Numbered from the stretch's first letter, positions 1-8,056 are shown. The stretch is 19,120 nucleotides of DNA from JAAZFF01 sp964405775 (GCA_964405775.1 CAYOPG010000043.1:1-19120); one strand, 5' to 3'. Notes: a model not told the origin generated them from the letters alone. Numbers and translations are program-made.

Positions 1-72
1 CGTATGAATTTCACCCAATGAATACAGGCATACCATGAACAACGCAATCGGCTCCTCTTGGGTAGTGTAAGA
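1..72. other. Left-edge non-coding stretch upstream of the alr promoter
   Basis: All three forward frames meet a stop within the first 38 bases, so at most a few C-terminal codons of an upstream gene could lie here. I recognise no tRNA, terminator or other element. The stretch ends at the -35 box of the alr promoter. Confidence 0.4.
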
Positions 73-101
73 TTGACCGCTGCCCCCCGACGAAGTATAA
101 T
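73..101 (+). promoter_or_regulatory. Sigma70-type promoter of the alr-dapF-rsmE operon
   Basis: TTGACC (73-78) and a perfect TATAAT (96-101) are separated by exactly 17 bases, the optimal spacing for the housekeeping sigma factor. Transcription should start near 108. That leaves a leader of about 16 nt, which holds a Shine-Dalgarno AGAGGA (112-117) six bases before the alr ATG. The short leader leaves no room for a riboswitch or attenuator, so expression is probably constitutive. This is inferred from sequence match only. Confidence 0.8.
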
Positions 102-123
102 CTCGGGAAAAAGAGGACGTAAC

Positions 124-1251
124 ATGGAGAAACCGGAGAGCAGAGTAGTTCTTGACATAGACCTGGGCATTCTGGCCGATAATTTCAGCCGGATCGCGCA
201 AGCCGTGTCGCCGTTGGGCGTAATTGTGGTTCTGAAGGCGAACGCATACGGACTGGGCATGCGCGAAGTGGCGAGGGCGCTTGCGGGAGCCGGAGCGGCT
301 GCAATAGCGACTGCTGAGCTTGACGAGGCTCTTGAGGCTTTGGAGTTCGGTCTGCCCGTCTTGATTCTCGGAACAGTACTGCCGGAAGAATTGAACCCGT
401 CATTGGCCGCTGGCGTTCGCATCCCGGTTGCGGGGCTGGAAGAGGCTCGGAAGATTAGCTCTGCCGCGCTTGCTCTTGGAACTACAGCCAAATGCCATCT
501 GGCTGTCGACACAGGAATGGGGCGTGTTGGCATACGTCTTCAGGACGCGCCCGCGATGATCCCTCAGATTGCGGCGTTGCCGGGAATCGAGCTTGAGGGG
601 ATGTATTCCCATTTCCCCACTGCATATATCGGCGGAGACCGGGATACCGCTGCGCAGATGGATGAGTTCAGAAAACTTGCTTCTGAACTGGCAGCCCGAG
701 GAATCCACATCCCGTGGCTGCACATAGCTAACAGCGATGCGATCAATAACTTCGAAGAAGCGTGCAGAGCGCCCTTCACGCACGTGAGGACCGGCATAAA
801 CCTGTATGGTTCGTTCGACATCGTGGGGAACAGGCGCCTGCATTTACGCCCGGTGCTGAGCATGCGCGCCCGACTGGCACAGGTGAGGATACTTCCCGCG
901 GGCAGCTCGATCGGATACGGGCGCACGTTCAGATGTCCCTGCGATATGCGAGTCGGAACAGTAGCGGCAGGATACGCCGACGGTTTGCCGCTGGCTCTTT
1001 CCAACAGGGGGAGCCTGCTGATACGCGGTCGGGCTTGCCCGGTGCTGGGCAGGGTTTCCATGGACTACACCACCGTGGCTCTGGATCAAGTGCCCGACGC
1101 GGAAGCCGGCGACGAGGTTATATGCGTGGGAGGAGAGGCTGCAGGTGCGAATTCGGTGGAGACCTGGGCTAATCTAAAGGGAACGCACCCATACGAAGTG
1201 ATTTGCTCAATCGGGAGCAGAGTGCTTAGGAAATACATAATCAGGGAGTGA
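124..1251 (+). CDS. alr: Alanine racemase (PLP-dependent)
   Basis: Interconverts L- and D-alanine in the cytoplasm, supplying D-Ala for peptidoglycan. The protein has 375 residues, the usual family length. The N-terminal barrel carries the PLP lysine K38 in LKANAYG. The family segment VDTGMGRVGIR lies in the middle. The C-terminal domain has Y265 in GYGRTF, which sits at the number of the catalytic Tyr of the Geobacillus enzyme, followed by GRVSMDYTTV. I chose the ATG at 124 because AGAGGA lies six bases upstream and the family fold begins directly after it; an upstream in-frame TTG at 58 would lie before the promoter. It is the first gene of a tight operon with dapF, so two peptidoglycan precursor enzymes are co-expressed. 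Nothing looks broken. Confidence 0.96.
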   Translation: MEKPESRVVLDIDLGILADNFSRIAQAVSPLGVIVVLKANAYGLGMREVARALAGAGAAAIATAELDEALEALEFGLPVLILGTVLPEELNPSLAAGVRIPVAGLEEARKISSAALALGTTAKCHLAVDTGMGRVGIRLQDAPAMIPQIAALPGIELEGMYSHFPTAYIGGDRDTAAQMDEFRKLASELAARGIHIPWLHIANSDAINNFEEACRAPFTHVRTGINLYGSFDIVGNRRLHLRPVLSMRARLAQVRILPAGSSIGYGRTFRCPCDMRVGTVAAGYADGLPLALSNRGSLLIRGRACPVLGRVSMDYTTVALDQVPDAEAGDEVICVGGEAAGANSVETWANLKGTHPYEVICSIGSRVLRKYIIRE

Positions 1252-1253
1252 CG

Positions 1254-2117
1254 ATGAAAATAAAATTCACCAAAATGCACGGAGCTGGAAACGACTTTCT
1301 AATAATAGACGACAGATCGAACAACTTCCCCGAAAACGATGGCTCACTCGTGCGCGCGATATCTGCGCGCGGGACGGGTGTCGGGTGCGAGGGAGTGCTG
1401 CTCGTGCGTCTGGCTGCAACGTTCACTGAGTGCGACTACGGGATGATCTTCCTCAATCCCGACGGGAGCCGCGCCTCAATGTGCGGCAATGCGTCGCGGT
1501 GCGTGGCCCTATACACATTCGAGCGAAACATTGCTGGCCGACGGCAACGTGTCGGCACGGATGCCGGCGTAATAACTCTTGATGTGCTCGAAGCGCGCAA
1601 CGGGTGCGGAATGGTGCGCGTGCAGACAACCGAGCCAAAAGGGCGCCGTGAAAGCGTGTTGGTAGAGCTGCCGGATGGCCGCAAGGCCGATTGCTTCAGG
1701 GTAGACACGGGCGTGCCTCATGCTGTCGTGTTTGTGGAAGACGTCAAATCAGTGGACCTGCCCAGGGACGGCAAGGCGATCCGTTTCGCTACGGAATTCG
1801 CTCCGGAGGGCGTTAACGTGGATTTCGTGCAGACTAACATCGGCGAAGGTGCCGCGATGATGCGCACATACGAGCGTGGCGTGGAGGGCGAAACGGGAGC
1901 ATGCGGCACAGGCGCGGTCGCGGCAGCCATCGCGATGAGGGAAAAGCTGGACATTCTGCTACCTGTGACTTTACAGGTGAGTTCTGGAGACACGCTCAAA
2001 GTGGACGGCGTCGTGGACGGGTCCGGACTCTGCCACGAGATGAAGCTGACCGGACCGGTGAAGACAGTCCTGGAAGGGAAGCTCGACACCGATTGGTACA
2101 CTCTGCCACGCAGTTGA
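1254..2117 (+). CDS. dapF: Diaminopimelate epimerase
   Basis: Converts LL- to meso-diaminopimelate, the last step before use in DAP-type peptidoglycan and lysine synthesis. It has 287 residues, close to the normal 270-285. The N-terminus KMHGAGNDF is the family signature. The two catalytic cysteines are both present: C77 in MCGNASRC and C217 in GACGTGAVAAA. In well-known members the first motif reads CGNGxRC; here Ala replaces the second Gly, which I think occurs in other phyla and need not affect activity. The ATG at 1254 is preferred over an in-frame GTG at 1248 because GGGAG (1244-1248) is spaced five bases from it. It starts two bases after the alr stop, so translational coupling is likely. 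Confidence 0.95.
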   Translation: MKIKFTKMHGAGNDFLIIDDRSNNFPENDGSLVRAISARGTGVGCEGVLLVRLAATFTECDYGMIFLNPDGSRASMCGNASRCVALYTFERNIAGRRQRVGTDAGVITLDVLEARNGCGMVRVQTTEPKGRRESVLVELPDGRKADCFRVDTGVPHAVVFVEDVKSVDLPRDGKAIRFATEFAPEGVNVDFVQTNIGEGAAMMRTYERGVEGETGACGTGAVAAAIAMREKLDILLPVTLQVSSGDTLKVDGVVDGSGLCHEMKLTGPVKTVLEGKLDTDWYTLPRS

Positions 2118-2118
2118 G

Positions 2119-2841
2119 ATGAACCGCATTATTGTAACGGCGGGCGAGGTTGGTCCGGGCGGCTTGGTTCATCTGGACGACGCGCGTTTCGCGCATATCC
2201 GCGAAGTGCTGAGAGCAGACGTCGGGGATCGCGTACGCGCGGGGGTTTTGCGCGGCGCATTGCACGACGGGGCGAGAATAGCGGAGATTGACGGTCATCA
2301 TTGTGTTTTGGAGCTGGGTGAGGGCCGCGAACCTCCCCCGCCGCCACGTGTAGATTTACTTCTCGCCTTGCCCAGACCGAAATGCATGAAGCGCCTTTGG
2401 CCTCAGCTTGCAGCTATGGGGGTCGGGCGGATATTCATAGTCAACGCGGAAAAAGTCGAGCCGGAATATTGGGGAGCGCAGGTATTGCGGGAAAAAGTTT
2501 ATATGCCGCTAGTTGTTGATGGACTGGCGCAGGCTGGCGACACTCGCGTGCCGGAAATACGGGTGGAGCGTAGGCTCAAGCCACTGCTGGAGGACGAGAT
2601 CGGCGTGATGTACGGCACAGGATGCAAGTTCATAGCGCATCCCGGAGATTGCTGGCCATCCGAGCATCTTACCGGCGAAGGCTTGATAGTAGCCGTGGGG
2701 CCAGAGGGCGGCTGGTCCACGTACGAACTGGACATGTTCTCTGACAATGGATTCATACGGATGGGGCTTGGAGAGCGAACGCTCAGAACGGACACTGCTT
2801 GCATAGCCCTAATCGCAGTTATTAAAAAAGCTTTATTGTAA
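2119..2841 (+). CDS. rsmE: 16S rRNA (uracil1498-N3)-methyltransferase, RsmE family
   Basis: Predicted SAM-dependent SPOUT methyltransferase that methylates N3 of U1498 in the 30S subunit. It has 240 residues, the normal size. The N-terminal PUA-like half includes HLDDARFAHIREVLRADVGDRV. The C-terminal SPOUT knot is clear: AVGPEGGW at about 192-199, then GLGERTLRTDTA, the SAM-binding end of the family. The middle is less conserved than usual: the typical KatELGV region reads LAAMGVGRIF, and the EQsgR stretch reads LAQAGDTR. Five consecutive prolines (72-76) link the two domains, a feature expected to need EF-P for smooth translation. Only one base separates it from the dapF stop, so it belongs to the same operon although its function is unrelated. 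Confidence 0.9.
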   Translation: MNRIIVTAGEVGPGGLVHLDDARFAHIREVLRADVGDRVRAGVLRGALHDGARIAEIDGHHCVLELGEGREPPPPPRVDLLLALPRPKCMKRLWPQLAAMGVGRIFIVNAEKVEPEYWGAQVLREKVYMPLVVDGLAQAGDTRVPEIRVERRLKPLLEDEIGVMYGTGCKFIAHPGDCWPSEHLTGEGLIVAVGPEGGWSTYELDMFSDNGFIRMGLGERTLRTDTACIALIAVIKKALL

Positions 2842-2842
2842 T

Positions 2843-2872
2843 ATGCCGGTTTGTCTGATAAACTTGCGGCAT
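2843..2872 (+). other. Imperfect hairpin after rsmE (weak terminator candidate)
   Basis: ATGCCG (2843-2848) pairs with CGGCAT (2867-2872), and the inner GTTT (2849-2852) pairs with AAAC (2860-2863), leaving a 7-base loop and a 3-base bulge. No U-run follows, so intrinsic termination would be poor. The rest of the 169-base gap up to 3010 holds no convincing promoter that I can see, so partial read-through from alr-dapF-rsmE into the pilin locus is possible. Confidence 0.25.
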
Positions 2873-3010
2873 TAACCGTGAAGGAGTGTACTCGTTTGAG
2901 GACGTGCGATAGGCTTTGGTACCCACGGAAGTTTGGCATGTTTTCTGCAGGGCACAGTAAATCGGTACAAACATTTTAGGTAATGAACAACCACCCGGAG
3001 AGATATAACT

Positions 3011-4273
3011 ATGCAGAGGTTCAACTATATTGCCAGAGACAATGACGGCAGAGAACAGCGCGGCACCGTGGACGCCAAAGATCGTGCGCAAGCGATGGCC
3101 GTTTTGCGTCAAAACAACCTTTCTCCTCAGTCGGTGACGCCGGCAAGTACCCCGGCGGCACAGGGCAATGCGAAAAAGGGGCTTTCGATGGACATCAAGT
3201 TGCGCATGCCGAAGTTCCTCCGCGGCCGTGTGAAGCAAAAGGACCTGATGGTATTGACACGCCAACTTGCCACTCTTGTGGAGTCTGGTCTCCCCCTCGT
3301 GCGCGGACTTCGTATTTTGCAGAAGCAGGCCAAAAACGATGATATGAAAGAGGTTTTGGCGGGCATTGGCGCCGCGGTCGAGTCTGGCTCCAATTTTTCA
3401 GAGGCTTTGGCACGTTACCCCAGATATTTCGACAACCTTTATGTCAACATGACGAAGGCCGGAGAGGCAGGTGGCCAGTTGGAGAAGGCGCTTACCAGAC
3501 TTGCGGAATTCCTGGAAAAGTCTGAAAAGATCAAGAACAAGGTAAAAAGTGCGATGACCTACCCTGTCGTGGTCATGATCGTGGCCATCGGCATCACTAC
3601 ATTCCTGATGGTCAAAGTGATACCGCAGTTTGAAAAGGTGTTCAAGGAATTGATGGGCAACAAGCAGATGCCCGGTATGACACGTTTTGTGATGGGATTC
3701 AGCAAGGCTGTCATCAACGATGGACCGATATTGCTTGTTGGGATTATCCTGCTGGTGATCGCGGTCAGACTTATATACAAGACCAAGAACGGCAAGATGG
3801 CAATAGACCAGCTAAAGCTCAAGCTCCCCGGAGCCGGAAACCTGTTGCTAAAATCTGCGGTCGGGCGCACTACTCGAACACTTGGCACGTTGATGCAATC
3901 CGGAGTTCCTGTTCTGCAGGCACTGGACATAGTGCGCGACACCTCGGGCAACGCGGTCATAGCCAAGGCGTATCAGGATATCCACGAGAGCGTGAAGGAG
4001 GGCGACAGCATGACGCCGCCCATGGAGCGCGCGAAGGTTTTCCCGCCAATGGTGGTAAGCATGGTGGACGTGGGCGAGGAGACAGGTGCGCTACCCGACA
4101 TGCTAGCCCGTGTAGCCGACACTTATGACGACGAGGTGGACAACGCTGTCGAAGGCATGACGTCCATCATCGAGCCGATTCTGATCGTGTTCCTCGCCCT
4201 CATTGTCGGCACGATAGTAATCGCCATGTTCCAGCCCATGATGTCTATGATCGGAGGACTCTCGGGCAACTAA
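3011..4273 (+). CDS. Type II secretion / type IV pilus inner-membrane platform protein (GspF/PilC family)
   Basis: The polytopic platform protein of type II secretion and type IV pilus machines; it contacts the cytoplasmic ATPase and helps extract pilins from the membrane. It has 420 residues, typical for the family. After an N-terminal segment (FNYIARDNDGREQRGTVDA) come two T2SSF repeats, at about 73-195 (LTRQLATLVESGLPL) and 276-398 (TRTLGTLMQSGVPVLQALD). Membrane segments lie near 186-206, 239-258 and 390-407, the standard three-helix arrangement. GGAGAG (2997-3002) supports the ATG. It heads the block of prepilin genes and is the only non-pilin machine part in the window. The gene symbol is left blank because GspF and PilC cannot be told apart here. 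Confidence 0.95.
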   Translation: MQRFNYIARDNDGREQRGTVDAKDRAQAMAVLRQNNLSPQSVTPASTPAAQGNAKKGLSMDIKLRMPKFLRGRVKQKDLMVLTRQLATLVESGLPLVRGLRILQKQAKNDDMKEVLAGIGAAVESGSNFSEALARYPRYFDNLYVNMTKAGEAGGQLEKALTRLAEFLEKSEKIKNKVKSAMTYPVVVMIVAIGITTFLMVKVIPQFEKVFKELMGNKQMPGMTRFVMGFSKAVINDGPILLVGIILLVIAVRLIYKTKNGKMAIDQLKLKLPGAGNLLLKSAVGRTTRTLGTLMQSGVPVLQALDIVRDTSGNAVIAKAYQDIHESVKEGDSMTPPMERAKVFPPMVVSMVDVGEETGALPDMLARVADTYDDEVDNAVEGMTSIIEPILIVFLALIVGTIVIAMFQPMMSMIGGLSGN

Positions 4274-4300
4274 CAAGGGCGGACTGAAAGAGGATTTTGG

Positions 4301-4307
4301 AAAGGAG
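4301..4307 (+). promoter_or_regulatory. Ribosome binding site fixing the first prepilin start
   Basis: AAAGGAG lies seven bases before the ATG at 4315. This favours that ATG over the in-frame TTG at 4297, which would place the Shine-Dalgarno inside the gene. Confidence 0.75.
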
Positions 4308-4314
4308 TCTAGAA

Positions 4315-5175
4315 ATGAAAAGATCAAAGAGAAAAGACAATAGAGGGGCTTTCACGTTGCTTGAGATACTTGTCGTTATCGTCGTGATCGTCATTCTGGC
4401 GGCCATGGTATTCAACATCGGAGGCATCGTAAGCAACAAAAACGAGATCGCCCGGACTAGGAAGATCGTGGAGGCTACGGCAAACGCCATTGAGGAATAC
4501 AGCGCGGAATACGGTTCGTATCCGCAAGTCCCGGATTATCCGGAAATAGGGCAGCCTGTCCGCTACGAATACGCGTTTCTGCAGTCTCCTGATCCAGCAA
4601 CACCTGATAAGCCCATACTGGATGCCGCTACAGCTCAGCAAATAAGGAACGCATCAGCTGACAAAAACATATGGGAAGACGCGAGAATGTACACATTTGG
4701 ACTTGTTTCCTTCATATTTCCTCGCTACATAGGCCATGCCACCGCCAGCGCTCCACCCGGTTTTCTCGGTACGCAAAACGTGGATGACTTGAACGATCCG
4801 GATAAAAACCTCGAGACGTACAAAGAGAATCAGGCAATAAACCAGTGGAAAGACTACAACCACCGCGGTGCCAACGTTGCCATTGGAGACCTGCCGCGGG
4901 ACATCTCCGCCTCTCGCCGCATGGTGCAGCATCTGGAAGCCAGCTTGGATGAAAACGGTCGCGTTGTGAGCTACGGCCTCGTACGAGCACCGCAGCTACA
5001 AGACCGTTCATACGGCACAAAAAGGTACACAAACAAATACATAACCATCGAAGACGCATGGGGACGCGAGTTGCGGTACCAGTCGTACCCGCCGTACAAG
5101 TTCTTTAAAGTGTGGTCTGTTGGTCCGGACGGGCAGTCTGGCACAACGGACGACATCATCGCCGGTCAGGAATAG
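4315..5175 (+). CDS. Large GspG-like prepilin with C-terminal calcium-loop-like motif
   Basis: Predicted pilin-type subunit, made as an inner-membrane precursor and cleaved by prepilin peptidase. The basic leader (residues 1-12) ends in Gly-Ala, followed by FTLLE with Glu at mature +5 and about 20 hydrophobic residues. Ala rather than Gly stands at -1. An N-terminal heptad-like helix leads to EEYSAEYGSYP, the GspG-family pattern. The C-terminus has a WGRELRY segment followed by VGPDGQSGTTDDI, resembling the Asp-rich calcium loop that stabilises major pseudopilins. At 286 residues it is about twice a normal GspG, with an extra segment of about 130 residues in the middle that I do not recognise. 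It is the best candidate for a major subunit by motif. The start is chosen by AAAGGAG at 4301. Confidence 0.85.
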   Translation: MKRSKRKDNRGAFTLLEILVVIVVIVILAAMVFNIGGIVSNKNEIARTRKIVEATANAIEEYSAEYGSYPQVPDYPEIGQPVRYEYAFLQSPDPATPDKPILDAATAQQIRNASADKNIWEDARMYTFGLVSFIFPRYIGHATASAPPGFLGTQNVDDLNDPDKNLETYKENQAINQWKDYNHRGANVAIGDLPRDISASRRMVQHLEASLDENGRVVSYGLVRAPQLQDRSYGTKRYTNKYITIEDAWGRELRYQSYPPYKFFKVWSVGPDGQSGTTDDIIAGQE

Positions 5176-5188
5176 GGCGTGTGACCTT

Positions 5189-5899
5189 ATGAACAAAAAC
5201 ACCAGCAAATTCACCTCAGGCGGGTTCACTCTCGTCGAGATGCTAGTTGTAATTATCGTCATCGGCATATTGATGGCATTGCTTTTCCCCACCCTGACCA
5301 TGGTAAGGGAAAGGGCGTGGGACGCCAGTGGCCGGGACTTGTGCTACCAGGCCACGGCGGCTTGGAATTCTCTTCTGATCGACAACCGCAGATTCCCGTC
5401 GAAGGAACTCATATCCAGCTATGCATCCGATGCAAAAGACATCGGTGGCGACTTGATGTTCTCGATGAACACGCAGGTGGCGGGTCTTCTCAACTGGTGG
5501 CAGAAAGATCACGAACTAAAGGACTACGATTTGGCTCTTTACAATAAAAAACATGGCAACAGAAATTACGAATGGAGCAGCATAAACAAATGGCCGGCAG
5601 ATACACGTTTCGCCCGCAGTTCCTTACAGCAAAAATGGGGGATCGTGGCACCGTGGGCACAACGCCACTTGAACGATGCCGCAGAAGATGATGTGAAGAC
5701 GGGGCCTCTCAAGTCGATTCTGGAAGCCGCCACAGTGCGGGTGATTCTTGACATGGACGGAGACTCCCGCATCACCATCCCTGACAGCCTCGGGGCAGCG
5801 GCGCTCGATTCCGAAGGCAAACCTCTGGTCGTGCGCGAGAGAGTGGTAGCATGGGTTTACGGCGATCAGGAAAAAAAGAGAGTGCTGACATCATGGTAG
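5189..5899 (+). CDS. Prepilin-like protein, type II pseudopilin family, role unassigned
   Basis: A class III-type prepilin of 236 residues. The leader of 12 residues ends in Gly-Gly, then FTLVE (13-17) with Glu at mature +5, and a hydrophobic helix to about residue 35. The globular part has no signature I can name. It contains a short acidic LDMDGDSRI stretch, possibly metal-binding, and ends in VLTSW; aromatic tails after an Asp/Gly-rich segment are common in GspG-like proteins of this kind. The ATG at 5189 is chosen because the prepilin leader starts there; an open frame extending back to 5120 overlaps the preceding gene. The Shine-Dalgarno (AGGG at 5174-5177) is weak and overlaps the upstream stop, so translational coupling is plausible. 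It lies 13 bases after its neighbour. Confidence 0.82.
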   Translation: MNKNTSKFTSGGFTLVEMLVVIIVIGILMALLFPTLTMVRERAWDASGRDLCYQATAAWNSLLIDNRRFPSKELISSYASDAKDIGGDLMFSMNTQVAGLLNWWQKDHELKDYDLALYNKKHGNRNYEWSSINKWPADTRFARSSLQQKWGIVAPWAQRHLNDAAEDDVKTGPLKSILEAATVRVILDMDGDSRITIPDSLGAAALDSEGKPLVVRERVVAWVYGDQEKKRVLTSW

Positions 5900-5938
5900 T
5901 ACCAAGCGCTCCAGCAACAGAGAGGAAAGGAATCTGAT

Positions 5939-6520
5939 ATGAAAAATCTAAAGCTCAACCGCGACAGAACAAGTGGTTTTACATTGATGGAGATGCTCGT
6001 GGTGGTGGGGGTTCTGGCGATTCTGATGGGACTTCTAGCACCTGCGATATTGAAGACTTTCAAGGTGGCCTCGTCCAAAAAAACGCTCATGGAGGCTCAG
6101 TCGCTGCAAAGTGCGATTGTTGAATATTGGCATGATCAGGGGAGCTGGCCTCTTCCAAAGGGGACGGGAATAACAAGAAGCGGGGAGAAACTGAATTATA
6201 CCGTGACGTTCAGGGAAAACAACGACGAAGTCTTCAACCTGCTTCTGGATGTTAATTATGGAGGATCCAAGAAAAACTATATAGAGACAGCCGAGCATCT
6301 GACGACCGCCTCACCGGCCTCTAAGTTCCCTGCGTATGATGCCGCAACCCTGAAACAAGTCGTAGAAGGCATAGAAGGCATCAATCATCGCACGGACAAT
6401 CGCCCACTGGTGTATTGGGCTGAAGTGAAAGTAGAGGGCACGGATGGCACGGAACAGGCGCTTCAGCCTTTCAAGGTCACTTTCGACCTGCTCAACAACA
6501 AGGTTAGCGTTCAACCGTGA
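5939..6520 (+). CDS. Prepilin-like protein, GspG-like, small
   Basis: 193 residues. The 13-residue basic leader ends in Ser-Gly, cleavage is predicted before FTLME (14-18), and a hydrophobic stretch follows to about residue 36. The segment KKTLMEAQSLQSAIVEYWHDQGSWP is the usual amphipathic helix plus tyrosine/proline turn seen in GspG-type pilins. The remainder ends in a strand-rich VTFDLLNNKVSVQP and lacks the calcium loop of the gene at 4315. A strong AGGAAAGGA (5922-5930) precedes the ATG by eight bases. It may be a second major-type or a minor pseudopilin; the sequence does not decide. It sits mid-operon between two other prepilin genes. Confidence 0.83.
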   Translation: MKNLKLNRDRTSGFTLMEMLVVVGVLAILMGLLAPAILKTFKVASSKKTLMEAQSLQSAIVEYWHDQGSWPLPKGTGITRSGEKLNYTVTFRENNDEVFNLLLDVNYGGSKKNYIETAEHLTTASPASKFPAYDAATLKQVVEGIEGINHRTDNRPLVYWAEVKVEGTDGTEQALQPFKVTFDLLNNKVSVQP

Positions 6521-6538
6521 CGTAGAAAGGGAGTCTGT

Positions 6539-7402
6539 ATGTACAAAATGCGAAAGTCCGAAAAAATATGCGGACGCTCAGGAAAGCAAAGAACCGGATT
6601 CACCCTGCTTGAGCTGATCGCCGTCATGGGCATTATCGTGGTGATGTCCTTGGTCGTTGTAGGAAGCTACAATGGCATGATGGATGCGATAGCCAAGAAC
6701 GCCGGCCCCAGGGCGCTTCGCAATGCTCTTACCCTTTGCCGACAACATGCAAGCGTTGACGGACAGAGAACCTACCTTTGGATAACCGGTGTGAACAAGT
6801 ACATCATGTGTCGCAAAATGGGGGTCATTCAGAAACCAGGATGGGGTTCCCTAACAGGCGATGCACGCCCACCGTATCTTCGTAATGTCACCTCCGTAGA
6901 AGCGTATTGGATCAGAGACAGAGATTCTGATTTAGGCGGAACGACATGGAGTTCTCCGTTGACAGGCTCTGACGGAACAGACATTTACAAGGAAAGCGAC
7001 AACTCGTTCTATGTGTTCGATTTCAAAGACAGCGAGATGGCAAGGATGCTGTACCCCCCATGGATGGACAACGAGACCGGATACTGGATATTCGGGATAG
7101 TAGGCATGGACGGCAATAGCGACAGGCCGGATCACTTTGCCGCGGGCAGTGAATACGGAGTTGCGCTTTTCATGGAGCAGGCACTTCCGGAGGGATACGT
7201 ATTCTCGGATGACCTATACCAACTAGACGCCAGCGGGAATTTCCGCGAAGGTGACTTTACATTTTTCGAGCCCGACGGCAGCGTCCCGTCGGTAGATGGC
7301 AACACCCTTGCAATCGGCATCGTGGAAGTGAACAACCCCAGCAGGAAAGTTGTCGTCAAGATCGGGAGCGGCGGCAAAATAACAATAGAGGACAATCAAT
7401 GA
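6539..7402 (+). CDS. Prepilin-like protein, GspH / Verru_Chthon cassette D type
   Basis: 287 residues. An unusually long leader of 20 residues, rich in Lys and Arg, ends in Thr-Gly before FTLLE (21-25). The hydrophobic helix is followed by ALRNALTLCRQHASVDGQRTYLWI, which fits the GspH pattern in which a helix carrying an ARxxA-like stretch leads into strands; I recall the same layout in the Verru_Chthon cassette D family. The rest is rich in Asp, Gly and aromatic residues, compatible with a beta-sandwich pseudopilin head. Near the end lies EVNNPSRKVVVKIGSGGKITI, resembling the terminal strand pair of GspH proteins. AAAGGGAG (6526-6533) gives a good start. It directly precedes the I- and J-like genes, the order expected for minor pseudopilins. 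Confidence 0.8.
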   Translation: MYKMRKSEKICGRSGKQRTGFTLLELIAVMGIIVVMSLVVVGSYNGMMDAIAKNAGPRALRNALTLCRQHASVDGQRTYLWITGVNKYIMCRKMGVIQKPGWGSLTGDARPPYLRNVTSVEAYWIRDRDSDLGGTTWSSPLTGSDGTDIYKESDNSFYVFDFKDSEMARMLYPPWMDNETGYWIFGIVGMDGNSDRPDHFAAGSEYGVALFMEQALPEGYVFSDDLYQLDASGNFREGDFTFFEPDGSVPSVDGNTLAIGIVEVNNPSRKVVVKIGSGGKITIEDNQ

Positions 7403-7421
7403 CCGGAAGGATGTTTTAATC

Positions 7422-8018
7422 ATGAAAAAGAGATTTTATGGTAAATCCGCCTTCTCCCTCATAGAGGTGAATATGGCGATACTGGTAGCGGCGGGGGGCC
7501 TGCTGTCCATTATTTCCTATTTCCCTCTGGGGCTTCGTCAGGGCGTAATGGCTAAGGCAGACATGTCAGAGTCAATGTTCGCGAATTCGTTTTTCGAGAC
7601 GATTTCAGAGAATGTTAAGCGGATTGAGAACGTAGCAGAGTGGAACAACATAGACCGTTTTTGGCAAGCTGCAGTGGAAGGCACGGGCATCGAGCGCAAT
7701 CTAAAGACAATACAGGCGGCTAAATCGTCCAATATGTCAGAGGCGACCAAGCAACTCTTTTACAAATTCAACGGCCCCAGCGGCGCCAATAGTCCAATCC
7801 GATACGTCTGGAGAGAGGAGCCAAAACCCTCGCCGGAGAGCTCCCCTATGATACTGCCCCCGCAGTTTCTGATCCGAATTGTGAAGATTAAAAATACGAA
7901 TGACAATTTTCCCGTGCGTTATGGAGTAACTCTCGTGTCTAGCGACCAGCCGCCGCCTGCCATCTACCACGAGAACGCTATTTACCATGCCGAGTTTTAT
8001 TTCAACAGAAGGCCTTAG
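7422..8018 (+). CDS. Prepilin-like protein, GspI / Verru_Chthon cassette B type
   Basis: 198 residues. The 10-residue leader ends in Ser-Ala, followed by FSLIEV with Glu at mature +5; Ala at -1 is accepted by prepilin peptidases but less common. The helix is followed by YFPLGLRQGVMAKADMSES, which fits the pattern I recall for Verru_Chthon cassette B and GspI-like proteins, with a Pro-x-Gly-Leu turn at the end of the membrane helix. The head ends in AIYHAEFYFNRRP. Known minor pseudopilins of the GspI type assemble with J and K at the fibre tip, and this gene immediately precedes a J-like gene, which supports that role. GGAAGGA (7405-7411) lies ten bases upstream of the ATG. Confidence 0.82.
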   Translation: MKKRFYGKSAFSLIEVNMAILVAAGGLLSIISYFPLGLRQGVMAKADMSESMFANSFFETISENVKRIENVAEWNNIDRFWQAAVEGTGIERNLKTIQAAKSSNMSEATKQLFYKFNGPSGANSPIRYVWREEPKPSPESSPMILPPQFLIRIVKIKNTNDNFPVRYGVTLVSSDQPPPAIYHENAIYHAEFYFNRRP

Positions 8019-8056
8019 CCGCGCGTCTTGCGGGACGGGTACGGAGGTTCAAAAAC

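Noticed and set aside
58..123. N-terminal extension of alanine racemase from a TTG
   Set aside because: It would begin upstream of the promoter -35 and the Shine-Dalgarno, and family homology starts only after the ATG at 124.
1353..1371. Short GC-rich inverted repeat (CGCGC/GCGCG) inside dapF
   Set aside because: The stem is only about 5 bp of alternating GC in coding sequence, with no U-run, so it is expected by chance.
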